A DNA stretch of 64,000 nt, taken from contig JAGLUW010000006.1 in the NCBI GenBank assembly GCA_023134145.1, positions 1 to 64,000 of the forward strand. Direction: 5' to 3'. The notes under the pieces are model-generated. The model did no database searches and was not told the origin of the DNA. It saw only the letters and a program-made list of their open reading frames with translations. The DNA comes from Sulfuriflexus sp. (GTDB lineage Bacteria; Pseudomonadota; Gammaproteobacteria; AKS1). The position numbers and the translations under genes were made by a program. This document shows positions 19,000 through 27,279 of the stretch, in pieces; position 1 is the first letter of the stretch; each line of letters begins with the position of its first letter.

Positions 19000-19857
19000 A
19001 TGAAATTTATAAAGCAATTTGGGATCGTTATAGTAACGAGTCTTTTAACAACAAGCGTTATCGCTGCAGGCGGCCAACCTAAAGGTAAACCTTTCGTCGC
19101 TCTTCAGAACGATATTGTCGAAGTTCAAAGTACCATTAGCACTCTCCAAGAGCAGGTCGAATCACTAGTAACTCATGTAAATGACATTGAAGACCGCATC
19201 GGTGCTAACGAAACAGCTATTACCACTCTGCAGTTAGAGAATAACGAATTACAAATTCAGATTGATGCAAGCGGTGAAGACATCGAAACACTTCAAAGCC
19301 AAATTGATACTCTCGAAGAAGATAACGCAAACCTAGCTGCACTGGTAGCTAATGGTGGGAGTAGCGATGACCTTCAAGCGCAAATCGATGCCAATGCGGA
19401 ATTGATTAGTAGTCTAGAACAAAGCATTGCCACAATATCAACGTTTCAAAACAACGCCACCCTTATTGAAATTCTGCAGGAGCAAGTCGCACATATACAG
19501 TCCGTGCTCGACGAGCAGGCCGCACTCGCAGACGGCCAATGTCCACATGGAGAGCTACTGATAGGCTACAATGCACCCACTCAAACAACGTTATGCCAGC
19601 CCATCACCGGTTCCCCAAGCGAAGTGGGATACCTTCAGTATCACACCATCAGCCTATTGCCGGGGCGTACAGCCAATGCAGGACTGAATTGCAGTGAAGG
19701 CAACGGAATTCCAAGTAACTTGGGTTGGAACCAAGTTGGAGGTATCCAGTTTTTGGGAATTTTACGAACTGCCACCGGATACAATATTTCTGTTCGTAAC
19801 ATCAGTGCCATGCGACAAACGATAACTATCACTCTCGAGTGCCGTCGTTATTTTTAG
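19000..19857 (+). CDS. secreted coiled-coil protein of unknown function
   Basis: A 285-residue protein with a clear Sec signal peptide (about 1-23, cleaved after VIAAG or nearby). A heptad-rich coiled coil runs from about 38 to 175 (for example LQEQVESLVTHVNDIEDRI), interrupted by a Gly-Ser linker (VANGGSSDDLQ). A compact C-terminal domain of about 100 residues follows, with four cysteines (near 179, 195, 227 and 279) that could form two disulfides. The layout resembles a stalk and head, as in trimeric surface or secreted proteins. I do not recognise the head. It stands alone between valS and the attC-like cluster in AT-rich flanks and may be accessory. Confidence 0.75.
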   Translation: MKFIKQFGIVIVTSLLTTSVIAAGGQPKGKPFVALQNDIVEVQSTISTLQEQVESLVTHVNDIEDRIGANETAITTLQLENNELQIQIDASGEDIETLQSQIDTLEEDNANLAALVANGGSSDDLQAQIDANAELISSLEQSIATISTFQNNATLIEILQEQVAHIQSVLDEQAALADGQCPHGELLIGYNAPTQTTLCQPITGSPSEVGYLQYHTISLLPGRTANAGLNCSEGNGIPSNLGWNQVGGIQFLGILRTATGYNISVRNISAMRQTITITLECRRYF

Positions 19858-19934
19858 TTTTAGTTAAAAAAATAAAAATAAAAATAAAACGGAAGTAAAA
19901 AGGATTCAGTACCCTTTTCAATCGGCAGGGATGC

Positions 19935-20004
19935 CTCTACCAAGCTACTATCAGCTCGGAGAAAAAGCAGTACGTCTTCACGCCCTTTAACTCAACCGTT
20001 AGAG
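19935..20004 (+). other. attC-like site A
   Basis: R'' box CTCTACC (19935-19941) and R' box GTTAGAG (19998-20004) are complementary at six of seven positions. The 3' arm CTTTAACTCAACCGTTAGAG has the usual L' box, a seven-base spacer and the R' box. The interior stem is poor. The total length of 70 bases lies in the attC range. Confidence 0.4.
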
Positions 20005-20007
20005 ACA

Positions 20008-20078
20008 ATAAAACATTATATCAATGAAAAAAGAGTACGCGGCGAAAAGGTGCGGAGCCTTTTAACTCAAGCATTAGG
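20008..20078 (+). other. attC-like site B
   Basis: The 3' arm CTTTTAACTCAAGCATTAGG (20059-20078) is almost the textbook attC end, except that A replaces the conserved G of GTTAGG. The 5' arm (ataaaac near 20008-20014, TCAATG near 20021) is weak. An inner hairpin AAAAGG/CCTTTT is present. A 13-codon ATG frame inside it stops in the L' box. It may be degenerate. Confidence 0.33.
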
Positions 20079-20086
20079 ATAATAAA

Positions 20087-20269
20087 ATGAGTTACCAAAA
20101 AATAGCTGGTATAGCTTTATGTGCAGTACAAGCCATACCAGCCACTTGGTTTCTCCGTTGGGATTTAAAAATAATGTATTTAATCCCTGTATTATTTGGT
20201 TATTTAGCGTATAAATACCCTAACAAATCGCTCAAGAACCAGACGCGCGAAGAGCTACGCGCCTCTTAA
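20087..20269 (+). CDS. small membrane protein of unknown function, cassette-borne
   Basis: A 60-residue protein with two hydrophobic segments (about 5-22 and 30-43), the second followed by a basic tail. The ATG lies eight bases after the R' box of attC-like site B, and AGGA of that box can serve as ribosome site. The last 15 or so codons and the TAA stop lie inside attC-like site C, a common trait of integron cassette genes. I do not recognise the family. Confidence 0.55.
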   Translation: MSYQKIAGIALCAVQAIPATWFLRWDLKIMYLIPVLFGYLAYKYPNKSLKNQTREELRAS

Positions 20270-20283
20270 CTCAAACCTTATAC
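20218..20283 (+). other. attC-like site C (best example)
   Basis: The 5' arm CCCTAAC, seven-base spacer and TCAAGA (20218-20237) mirrors the 3' arm TCTTAA, seven-base spacer and CTTATAC (20264-20283), with a GCGCG/CGCGC inner stem. The 5' arm reads almost like known attC sites (TAACAAATCGCTCAAG). The R' box has C for the conserved G, which would weaken or abolish recombination. Confidence 0.5.
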
Positions 20284-20306
20284 AAAAAATAAAAAGGGAT
20301 AATCCT

Positions 20307-20702
20307 ATGAGTAATCCGACAAGCTCTTTTATGGAAAAAAATATTATTGTTGTAAATGCCGATGATACTGTTAAGCATGTCCAAGAAATACTAATTTCCC
20401 ACAAGCTTTCTTTTATTCCCGTTATCGAACCTAATGGGAAATGTTTTGGCGTAATCAGTGCCATAGATTTTTTGCATTTTTATAAAGCGCATAAAAACCC
20501 AAACCCAAATGCAAAATATGCATGGGAAATCTGTACCCACAAAGTAATCGAAGTAAGTTCTGTTATATCTCTCATGGAAGCATGTGAGATTATGGTGAAA
20601 AATAAAATTCACCATCTTGTGGTAACAGAGAACAATGCTATAAAAGGTGTCATTTCATCACTTGACCTTATAAGTGAATGCTTGTTAAACAAAAACGCAT
20701 AA
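20307..20702 (+). CDS. CBS-domain pair protein, cassette-borne
   Basis: A 131-residue protein made of two CBS domains (about 1-60 and 70-128), which together form a Bateman module that binds adenine nucleotides. Typical features are the VNADDTVKHVQEIL and SSVISLMEACEIM helices and the GVISAIDFL and GVISSLDLI strand-helix ends. There is no attached enzyme or transporter, so it is either a free regulator or a nucleotide sensor. The start follows attC-like site C by about 24 bases, and the TAA stop lies in the R'' box of site D. Confidence 0.85.
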   Translation: MSNPTSSFMEKNIIVVNADDTVKHVQEILISHKLSFIPVIEPNGKCFGVISAIDFLHFYKAHKNPNPNAKYAWEICTHKVIEVSSVISLMEACEIMVKNKIHHLVVTENNAIKGVISSLDLISECLLNKNA

Positions 20703-20772
20703 CAAGTACATCAAGAATATTCGCTTGTCGTTCATTGGGGCTTTTAAAAGCCCCTTGTGGTAATCGTTAACT
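20698..20772 (+). other. attC-like site D
   Basis: R'' box GCATAAC (20698-20704), seven-base spacer, TCAAGA on the left; CTTGT, seven-base spacer and GTTAACT (20766-20772) on the right. The apical stem is a perfect 18-base palindrome of GGGGCTTTT and AAAAGCCCC (20737-20754). The geometry fits attC. The palindrome alone could be read as a transcript-ending hairpin, but no T run follows it. Confidence 0.42.
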
Positions 20773-20982
20773 AGTCGCCTGCCCAATAACAAGACTAACC
20801 ACAAAGAAGAGTGTCGAAATAAATATAATAACCGCAATAATACCAACAAAGATAACTTGCTTGGGTTTTACCTTACTAATATCTTCCTCGTAACCTTCGC
20901 CACGACGCACACCGAGCATTGCCCACAATACGGTTTTTGCAGTATATAAAAACGAAGCCTTTTCTTTCTGTTGATCAGTCAC
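20767..20982 (-). CDS. DUF2970 family small membrane protein
   Basis: A 71-residue protein with the DUF2970 pattern: an N-terminal amphipathic part with KTVLWAMLGVRR (about 16-27), a KVKPKQVIFVG hinge and one membrane helix (about 44-66). Its function is unknown. It faces the cassette cluster, and its stop codon overlaps the last bases of attC-like site D. Confidence 0.85.
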   Translation of the reverse strand: MTDQQKEKASFLYTAKTVLWAMLGVRRGEGYEEDISKVKPKQVIFVGIIAVIIFISTLFFVVSLVIGQATS

Positions 20983-21044
20983 TATTTAACACCCTCTGAT
21001 TTGTAGCTGCGAGCCTATAGTTATAGAAATATATTAGCACATGG

Positions 21045-22535
21045 CTATTCTTGATATGAAAATATATGCGATTTATAAGAAGCCAACTCAATATACAAAC
21101 CGTTTTCTTTAATATCATTCACATTACGTGAGTATTTAATCCCCGTTAAATCGTCCGTGAATTCTATTCTTTTATCATTCAATCTAATTGCGAAAAACAA
21201 TCGACTTTGACAAGTGGATTGGGAAAAGTTAATAACAACAATCTTAACCTTATTTTTATCGCGCCATTGCCAGGCCAACATATTCTGAAAAGAGTTATTT
21301 CCTTCCCAGCTCGCAACAGGCGTTAACAAAGACCACTCTCCTGTCTGCATTACAGGAACATTTACAACACTTAATAATTTTTCATAAAAGTTTTTAATTT
21401 CAATATCGGTTTCTTCTGTCTGTTCCCGCCCCAACTGCACAGGTAACCTTACTGCTTTACCTTCAAACTGACCGTCATAATAAAAACGCAACCCGGGTAA
21501 CGATGAAATAAGCACCGCTGCCGCCATCGATGCATTTCGACCAAAACTAGCTACGGCGCGCGGTTCATCATGATTCTCTAAGAATCGTACCGATCGCATT
21601 TGAAAGTCTATACTCGCGTGTAAATGTCCTTGCACAGATAGCACATCACCGTCTTCAAGCCTGTCGGTGAGGCGCTTATCGTAAGTGTAATCAAAACCTT
21701 GTTGCTGTAATGCCCATTCCTTATCCCAATACGCTTCAGCCATGAAGATAAAATCAGGGTGCTGTTTTTTTACATCGTTAATAGCATCAATCCAAAATTC
21801 AGGCTCAGGCATTTTCATTGCAACTTGCGGCTGCCATGTTTGTGCGAAAATATCATTCATCACCAACATTGCCATGTCACAGCGAACGCCATCGCATTGC
21901 CCTGCAATCGACTGTAATACATCTGTCATGTATTTCCGTGCCTCAACGGCAGCATAATTAACTTGCACTGTATCCCACCATGGAGAAAAGAAGGGATCTC
22001 GACCATGTGCAAATTCTTTTTTGGTTTTTTTATCCACAAAAAACAAACCATCATTATATTCATCAGGCCGTTCGCTTTCCTTTCCTGACTGAATAAATAC
22101 CTTAGGCTGCTTTACTAATAAACCACTCGCACGACTAAAATGATTAGGCACAAAATCGAGCATCAATCGCATACCGAACTTTGCCAGTTGCTTTCGTGCT
22201 ACGGCTAAGCCTTCGGCACCACCTAAATCTTTCGCCACGATATATTCATCAATTGCGTACGGAGAACCAATCACATCTTCTTCAGACCAATCAGCTAAGG
22301 CTTGGTCATATCCTTTGCGAAGATCCTCTGATAAATCATTCTCATGCAAAGCATCTGCATTTATCTGCCATACACCCATTAACCAGATAATATGCATGCC
22401 TTTATCTTGCAGCGCTGCCCAGTAGCTATCAGGTATATCTTTTAATGTGGCACGCTTCGACCCTTCGTCAAATTGACGTAACCAAACACGGGTATTGATC
22501 TCATAAAGAGAGGGATTACTGGGGAGTTTATGCAT
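21045..22535 (-). CDS. alpha-amylase family (GH13) glycosidase
   Basis: Glycoside hydrolase or transglycosidase of family GH13, 496 residues from the ATG at 22535, which has AAGG seven bases upstream; a GTG 15 bases earlier is possible. The four family regions are intact: LDFVPNH (Asp about 127), GVRCDMA (nucleophile Asp about 220), MAEAYW (acid Glu about 267) and ENHDEPR (Asp about 323). No signal peptide is visible, so it is probably cytoplasmic. A small C-terminal beta domain follows. The exact substrate is unclear; the divergent epimerase-like gene suggests sugar or glycogen metabolism. Confidence 0.88.
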   Translation of the reverse strand: MHKLPSNPSLYEINTRVWLRQFDEGSKRATLKDIPDSYWAALQDKGMHIIWLMGVWQINADALHENDLSEDLRKGYDQALADWSEEDVIGSPYAIDEYIVAKDLGGAEGLAVARKQLAKFGMRLMLDFVPNHFSRASGLLVKQPKVFIQSGKESERPDEYNDGLFFVDKKTKKEFAHGRDPFFSPWWDTVQVNYAAVEARKYMTDVLQSIAGQCDGVRCDMAMLVMNDIFAQTWQPQVAMKMPEPEFWIDAINDVKKQHPDFIFMAEAYWDKEWALQQQGFDYTYDKRLTDRLEDGDVLSVQGHLHASIDFQMRSVRFLENHDEPRAVASFGRNASMAAAVLISSLPGLRFYYDGQFEGKAVRLPVQLGREQTEETDIEIKNFYEKLLSVVNVPVMQTGEWSLLTPVASWEGNNSFQNMLAWQWRDKNKVKIVVINFSQSTCQSRLFFAIRLNDKRIEFTDDLTGIKYSRNVNDIKENGLYIELASYKSHIFSYQE

Positions 22536-22681
22536 TGTATTCGCCTTCACTGGCAGTGGTTGCTACACATTTAACCATTATGCATAAAATTTAACGCTAT
22601 AACAGCATTTCGCTTGACAGCTATGCCCCAAATCGCCATCGTTACTCAAATAACAAATGTATATAACCTCAGGAAATATTA

Positions 22682-23557
22682 ATGAATAGTCACACTCTCA
22701 AGAGCAACTCTCTTACTGCGATTATTAGTACTGATGGTGCAGAACTGCACTCATTAAAAATGACCGATGGAACTGAATTAATCTGGCAAGCAGACGCTGC
22801 TTATTGGGGACGACATGCGCCTCACCTCTTCCCTATTGTTGGTCGCTTACCAGATGATACGTTGACTCATAAAAATAAAGACTATCGAATGACACAGCAT
22901 GGCTTTGCTCGTGACATGCCATTTGAGATTGAACAATCCAGCAATTCTGAGTGCACTTTCTTGCTTCGTGATAATGAGCAGACATTAGAAAAATACCCAT
23001 TTCATTTTGAGTTTCGCGTTATATTTTCACTACAAGATGATTGTCTTTCCATTAGCTACAACATAAAAAATACCGGTGATGAAATATTGCCTTGTTCGGT
23101 AGGTGCCCACCCTGCTTTTGTTTGGCCGCTACCGGGCAATTCATCTAGAGAAAATCACCATATTGAATTTACAGAAACAGAAACTTGTGACATCAACCGT
23201 CTTGATGCGGGCTTAGTAAAAAAAGAAACTTCCCCATGGCCTTGGGCTAACGAAAATAATGGTTTCACCCTTGCCGATAGTTTATTTGAACCCGATGCAA
23301 TGATATTCACCGAACACTATAGCCGTGAAGTTTCTTATTCTGGCGAACAAGGCCCGAGCATCACTGTTAAATTTGATGACTTTCCACACTTAGGCATTTG
23401 GAGTGTGCCTAGTGCTGGTTTTGTTTGCATTGAACCGTGGCAAGGACACTCTAGCGAAGTCGGTTCTGCTGGGGAGTTTTCTGATAAAACCGGATTAGCA
23501 AAAATCAAACCAAATGAAGAACGCAGTTGGACGATGAGCGTAATAGTTACAGATTAA
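22682..23557 (+). CDS. aldose 1-epimerase family protein
   Basis: Galactose-mutarotase-like beta-sandwich enzyme of 291 residues that interconverts sugar anomers. It matches the LacX/YeaD-like branch: an early DGTELIWQAD motif, HAPHLFPIVGRL (about 41-52), the His of YRMTQHGFARD (about 66-76), the VGAHPAFVWPL motif (about 140-150) with the second His, and GFVCIEPWQG near the end. The divergent GH13 gene suggests a joint role in carbohydrate use. A CAGGAAAT ribosome site supports the ATG. Confidence 0.88.
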   Translation: MNSHTLKSNSLTAIISTDGAELHSLKMTDGTELIWQADAAYWGRHAPHLFPIVGRLPDDTLTHKNKDYRMTQHGFARDMPFEIEQSSNSECTFLLRDNEQTLEKYPFHFEFRVIFSLQDDCLSISYNIKNTGDEILPCSVGAHPAFVWPLPGNSSRENHHIEFTETETCDINRLDAGLVKKETSPWPWANENNGFTLADSLFEPDAMIFTEHYSREVSYSGEQGPSITVKFDDFPHLGIWSVPSAGFVCIEPWQGHSSEVGSAGEFSDKTGLAKIKPNEERSWTMSVIVTD

Positions 23558-23660
23558 TCTATCCTGTTATTTTTTTTGGCTTGCCAAGCTGTGGCTGGCA
23601 ATGACGAGAAAATAGTAATCGGGTATTAGTGGTTAATTACTAGCAACAGACTACGGCGAC

Positions 23661-23846
23661 TTATTGATGTTCTTTATCTGAATCCTTTTTCTTCATCGCT
23701 TCAGGGCTGTCATCATCCATAATTATCCGATGTGCAGGACCTTCTAGGTCATCAAACTGTCCCGAACGAACTGCCCAGAAAAATATCGCCACCATCGCAG
23801 CAACTAGCAACATCGCAAGTGGTACAAGAAGATAAAGTATTTCCAT
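23661..23846 (-). CDS. ccoS: cbb3-type cytochrome oxidase assembly protein CcoS
   Basis: Small membrane protein of 61 residues needed for cofactor insertion into cbb3 oxidase. One N-terminal helix (about 3-27) is followed by AVRSGQFDDLEGPAHRI, the diagnostic CcoS motif, and an acidic tail. It starts one base after the ccoI stop, so the two are cotranscribed. Confidence 0.95.
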   Translation of the reverse strand: MEILYLLVPLAMLLVAAMVAIFFWAVRSGQFDDLEGPAHRIIMDDDSPEAMKKKDSDKEHQ

Positions 23847-23847
23847 T

Positions 23848-26289
23848 CTATTTCGTTGACTTCCTTAGTAATCTTAACGCGTTACCGACGACAAACAATG
23901 AACTCGCCGACATACCAATTGCCGCCATCCACGGCGCCACATAACCTAATGCGGCGGCAGGTAATGCCAGTGTATTATAAGCAATCGCCCAAATTAAATT
24001 CTGTTTAATTATTAGCAGCATGCGTTGTGCTGTACTTCGACCTTCACTGATCGCCGTAAGATCGTTTGATAATAACAACATATCAGCACTAACAGCTGCT
24101 AATTGTGTGCCACTTGCCATCGCAATAGATACCTCTGCCGCAGCGAGTACTGGCGCATCGTTAATACCATCACCAATCATGGCAACAATAGCGCCTTTGT
24201 TTTGTAACGCTTTAACAAAACTTAATTTATCGGCAGGCAGACATTCTGCTTGCCACTCATCAATGCCGACTTGTTCGGCTACTCTCGCGACAGCTTGAGA
24301 ATGATCGCCACTTAATAAAACAACCTTTCTTCCTGATGACTTTAACTGACTAATTAATTGTGTAGCATCTTCACGTAAACGATCGCCCAAGGAAAATACA
24401 GCGTGGCACTGATTTTCATCAGCCAAAACTACAACAGTATGGCCTTGTTCTCGCAGTCTATTTAATTGCTGCTCAGGAAGCGAGGCTTGAGTTGTTTCGC
24501 TTATATAAGCAGGTGTACCTATAGAAAATATCTTTCCGGATATTTTCCCCGTTAATCCTGCACCGGGTATATTTACCACATCACTCGCAACAATAACCGA
24601 AGCTTCTGCTGCATTACACAATGCTCGTGCTACTGGATGTTCCGAACTAAGTTCTAATGCCGCAGCCCAATCTAGACATTCTTTTTTTGACGCATCAGAA
24701 AGTATCTCAACTTTAATTAATTCCAACTTACCTTCCGTTAAGGTGCCTGTTTTATCAAAGATAAAATGGCTTGCCTTCGCCAAGGTTTCTAAAGCATGCC
24801 CACGTGTTGTTAATAATCCTTGCGAAGTTAAACGACTCGTAGCCGCAGTAACTGCCGTTGGTGTTGCCAATGATAAAGCACAAGGACAAGTGACAACCAA
24901 TACAGCAATCGTAATGGGTAGCCATGTTGTTACTCCTTCACTCCACCAATATGATGCGACACTCACCGCTAATACCAACACCGCTAAAACAAACCATGCC
25001 GCGGTCTTGTCTGCTAACTTGGTAATTCTAGGTTTCTCTGTTTGCGCCCTTTCCAATAAACGCAGAACACCTGACAAGATAGTATCTTGACCAATCTTTT
25101 CTAACTTGATCAATAAAGGGCTTTCAATATTAATCGATCCGCCTATTACCGTTCTACCAACCTCAACCGGTATTGGCATACTCTCACCGGTTAACAATGA
25201 TTCATCGATACTTGAACGCCCTTCTATCACAACGCCATCAGCGGGAAAGGTTTCACCCGGTTTAACTCGAACAACATCTCCAACATTTAATTCGGCGACG
25301 GTAATGAGTGACTCTGCATCATTATCAATACGTGTTGCTACTGCTGGAACAGCCCGCACTAAGGTATCGGAACTTTCTGATGATCGCTTACGTGCAACTA
25401 ATTCAAAATAACGGCCTGTTAATAGAAAAAAAACAAACATCACCACCGAGTCATAATAAACCTCGCCATAACCATTAAAGGTGCTCCAAATACTACCGGC
25501 GAAGGCAACACTGATACCAATAGATACCGGTACATCCATACCGGCTTGACCATGTTTAATATCGCGGATAGCGGTACGGAAAAAAGGCTGTGCGGAATAC
25601 AGCATTACAGGCAAGGTCAAACCTAAACTGATCCAATAAAAGAATTTTTCGAACTGCGCTTCCATACCAAAGAAATCGCCAAGATAAAGCGCAACGGCAA
25701 TCATCATGACTTGCATACCCAATACACCGGCTAGACCCAAGCGGCGTAATTGTTGTTTGCGTTCGTCTTCTAATAATTGTTGCTGTCTACTTGGATCGTA
25801 GGGATGAGCTAAGTAACCAATTCGAGTAATCGCTTCAAGGATTTCACTCAATTTAATTTGATCGTTATTCCATTCAATTCTGGCGCGGCGTGTGGAGTAA
25901 TTTACCGCGACACTCTTCACGCCAGCTAATGCAGCAATGTGACGTTCATTAAGCCAAATACATGCGGCACAAGTAATTCCTTCAAGAATAAGATCGGCTT
26001 CACGTAAATCGCCTTGTTCACTTTCGTGATGCCTAACAAAACTGTCTTGTACTGCATCTAGATCATAGGCGAGGCTTTGCTGTAAAAAATCAGGTACCAG
26101 CTCGCGGCCTTGTTCAGCAGGCTCCGTTCGGTATTGGTAATAATCTTCCATCCCGCCATCCACAATCGCCTCAGCGACCGCTTGGCAACCGGGGCAACAC
26201 ATGGCGCGTTCTGCCCCCTGAATCGATACCTTATAATGGGTCTCGCTCGGAACAGGCAGCCCACAGTGGAAACAGCCGGACTCACTCAA
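23848..26289 (-). CDS. ccoI: copper-transporting P1B-type ATPase CcoI
   Basis: Copper exporter that supplies CuB to cbb3 oxidase. It has 813 residues. An N-terminal cysteine-rich segment (CFHCGLPVP, about 6-14, and CCPGC) leads to a heavy-metal domain with GITCAACIWL (about 104-113). The membrane CPC motif is in TCPCALSLATP near 466, the phosphorylation site DKTGT near 511, and GDGINDAPVL near 705. The cysteine-rich N terminus and the neighbouring ccoS separate it from general CopA pumps. It is divergent from the oxidase operon across the FNR-box region. Confidence 0.95.
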   Translation of the reverse strand: MSESGCFHCGLPVPSETHYKVSIQGAERAMCCPGCQAVAEAIVDGGMEDYYQYRTEPAEQGRELVPDFLQQSLAYDLDAVQDSFVRHHESEQGDLREADLILEGITCAACIWLNERHIAALAGVKSVAVNYSTRRARIEWNNDQIKLSEILEAITRIGYLAHPYDPSRQQQLLEDERKQQLRRLGLAGVLGMQVMMIAVALYLGDFFGMEAQFEKFFYWISLGLTLPVMLYSAQPFFRTAIRDIKHGQAGMDVPVSIGISVAFAGSIWSTFNGYGEVYYDSVVMFVFFLLTGRYFELVARKRSSESSDTLVRAVPAVATRIDNDAESLITVAELNVGDVVRVKPGETFPADGVVIEGRSSIDESLLTGESMPIPVEVGRTVIGGSINIESPLLIKLEKIGQDTILSGVLRLLERAQTEKPRITKLADKTAAWFVLAVLVLAVSVASYWWSEGVTTWLPITIAVLVVTCPCALSLATPTAVTAATSRLTSQGLLTTRGHALETLAKASHFIFDKTGTLTEGKLELIKVEILSDASKKECLDWAAALELSSEHPVARALCNAAEASVIVASDVVNIPGAGLTGKISGKIFSIGTPAYISETTQASLPEQQLNRLREQGHTVVVLADENQCHAVFSLGDRLREDATQLISQLKSSGRKVVLLSGDHSQAVARVAEQVGIDEWQAECLPADKLSFVKALQNKGAIVAMIGDGINDAPVLAAAEVSIAMASGTQLAAVSADMLLLSNDLTAISEGRSTAQRMLLIIKQNLIWAIAYNTLALPAAALGYVAPWMAAIGMSASSLFVVGNALRLLRKSTK

Positions 26290-26395
26290 TGGCTTGGTTC
26301 CTTACTGTGATCGGCTTTACTGCTCACTACAAATCTCACTTTTTATTGTCATACCAGTCTCATAATGCCGTATGGCGCTGAAAGCCGCCACCAGC

Positions 26396-26409
26396 TTGAT
26401 CCAGATCAA
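26396..26409. promoter_or_regulatory. FNR/Anr box and likely oxygen-regulated promoter
   Basis: TTGAT-CCAG-ATCAA is a perfect FNR/Anr palindrome. A TATGTT hexamer at 26432-26437 lies where a -10 would be if the box is centred near -41.5 for plus-strand transcription toward the Yip1 and cco genes. The 319-base gap between ccoI (26289) and the Yip1 gene (26609) holds no gene and otherwise looks like AT-rich promoter DNA. The box may also act on the divergent ccoI-ccoS pair. Confidence 0.75.
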
Positions 26410-26608
26410 CGCCTAAATCCCACAATATCCGTATGTTCTCAACATCAGATTTGTATGAATATGACATAGTATATTATAATATTCTAATATTAAGGGTAAA
26501 GTACTGCAGTAACTGTATGGTTTCTGGTTCTGCGCTTAAATTTCTGTAATGTAAGGAATTAATTTCCGAGCAATACTAGATGGTAAAACGACTCACTGAG
26601 GACTAAAA

Positions 26609-27244
26609 ATGTTTCTAGCACACGTATGGGGACTTTTCACCCACCCTGCCAAAGAATGGGAAAGTATCCGTAAAGAGCGCTGCTCAATTGGCAAATGTTA
26701 CTGCACACACGTTTTATTTTTAGCTGCTATCCCTGCTATCTCAGGTTTTATTGGCACAACCCAAATTGGTTGGTCAATCGGTACCAGTGACGTTATTAAA
26801 TTAACCCCAGATAGCGCACTCATTATTGCCATCCTAACCTTTATTACCACGATCACTGCCGTGTTCTGCATTGGTTGGATGATCTACTGGATGGGTAAGA
26901 CCTATGGTACAGAACAGCCACTACCTCAAAGTATTGCGCTTGCCGCTTACTCAGCAACACCGATGTTTCTAATGGGTCTATCGATACTTTATCCAATCCT
27001 TTGGTTAAATATGATTATCGGAATGCCTGCCCTTGCTTACAGTATTTATCTTCTTTACACCGGTCTACCCACCATGATGAACATCAATAAGGAACAAGGC
27101 TTCCTTTTTGCTAGCGCAGTTGTCTCTGTTGGTATGGTTGTACTCGTCGCTGTTCTAACAACCATCGTGTTGTTGTGGGGCTTTGGTATCGGACCGGTTT
27201 TCACTAGTAGCTTCGGTGTTATTACACCGTTCAGCCTAGTCTAG
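26609..27244 (+). CDS. Yip1-domain membrane protein ahead of ccoN
   Basis: Integral membrane protein of 211 residues with five hydrophobic segments and the N-terminal pattern VWGLFTHPAKEWESIRKE typical of bacterial Yip1-domain proteins. The function in bacteria is not known. It has a GAGGAC ribosome site and lies 35 bases before ccoN, downstream of the FNR box, so it is probably the first gene of the cbb3 transcript. That position suggests a role in membrane insertion or assembly, which is inference. Confidence 0.82.
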   Translation: MFLAHVWGLFTHPAKEWESIRKERCSIGKCYCTHVLFLAAIPAISGFIGTTQIGWSIGTSDVIKLTPDSALIIAILTFITTITAVFCIGWMIYWMGKTYGTEQPLPQSIALAAYSATPMFLMGLSILYPILWLNMIIGMPALAYSIYLLYTGLPTMMNINKEQGFLFASAVVSVGMVVLVAVLTTIVLLWGFGIGPVFTSSFGVITPFSLV

Positions 27245-27279
27245 GCAATTTAACTTTAATTTATTAAACAGGTAGGCAT

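Larger units (their letters stand above)
19935..20772 (+). mobile_element. small integron cassette cluster without integrase (CALIN-like)
   Basis: Within about 840 bases there are up to four attC-like sites and two short genes, all in one orientation and visibly richer in A and T than the flanking core genes. Three sites end with near-identical 3' arms (TTAACTCAA, a few bases, then TTA), and two have clear 5' arms of the form TAAC-N7-TCAAG. The genes start just after one site and stop inside the next, as in integron cassettes. No integron integrase is in the window. Some sites lack the conserved G of the GTT box and may be inactive. Confidence 0.5.

Noticed and set aside
19000-19857. The coiled-coil gene as another integron cassette
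   Set aside because: No attC-like site lies before it and the next site is about 80 bases after its stop, so membership in the array is not supported.
20737-20754. GGGGCTTTTAAAAGCCCC as a terminator of the CBS gene
   Set aside because: No T run follows on either strand, and it fits better as the apical stem of attC-like site D. Termination by it is not excluded.
23575-23605. TTGCCA/TGGCAA inverted repeat with a T run after the epimerase gene
   Set aside because: The T run lies before the stem on the plus strand and gives A residues after it on the minus strand, so it cannot act as a normal terminator either way.
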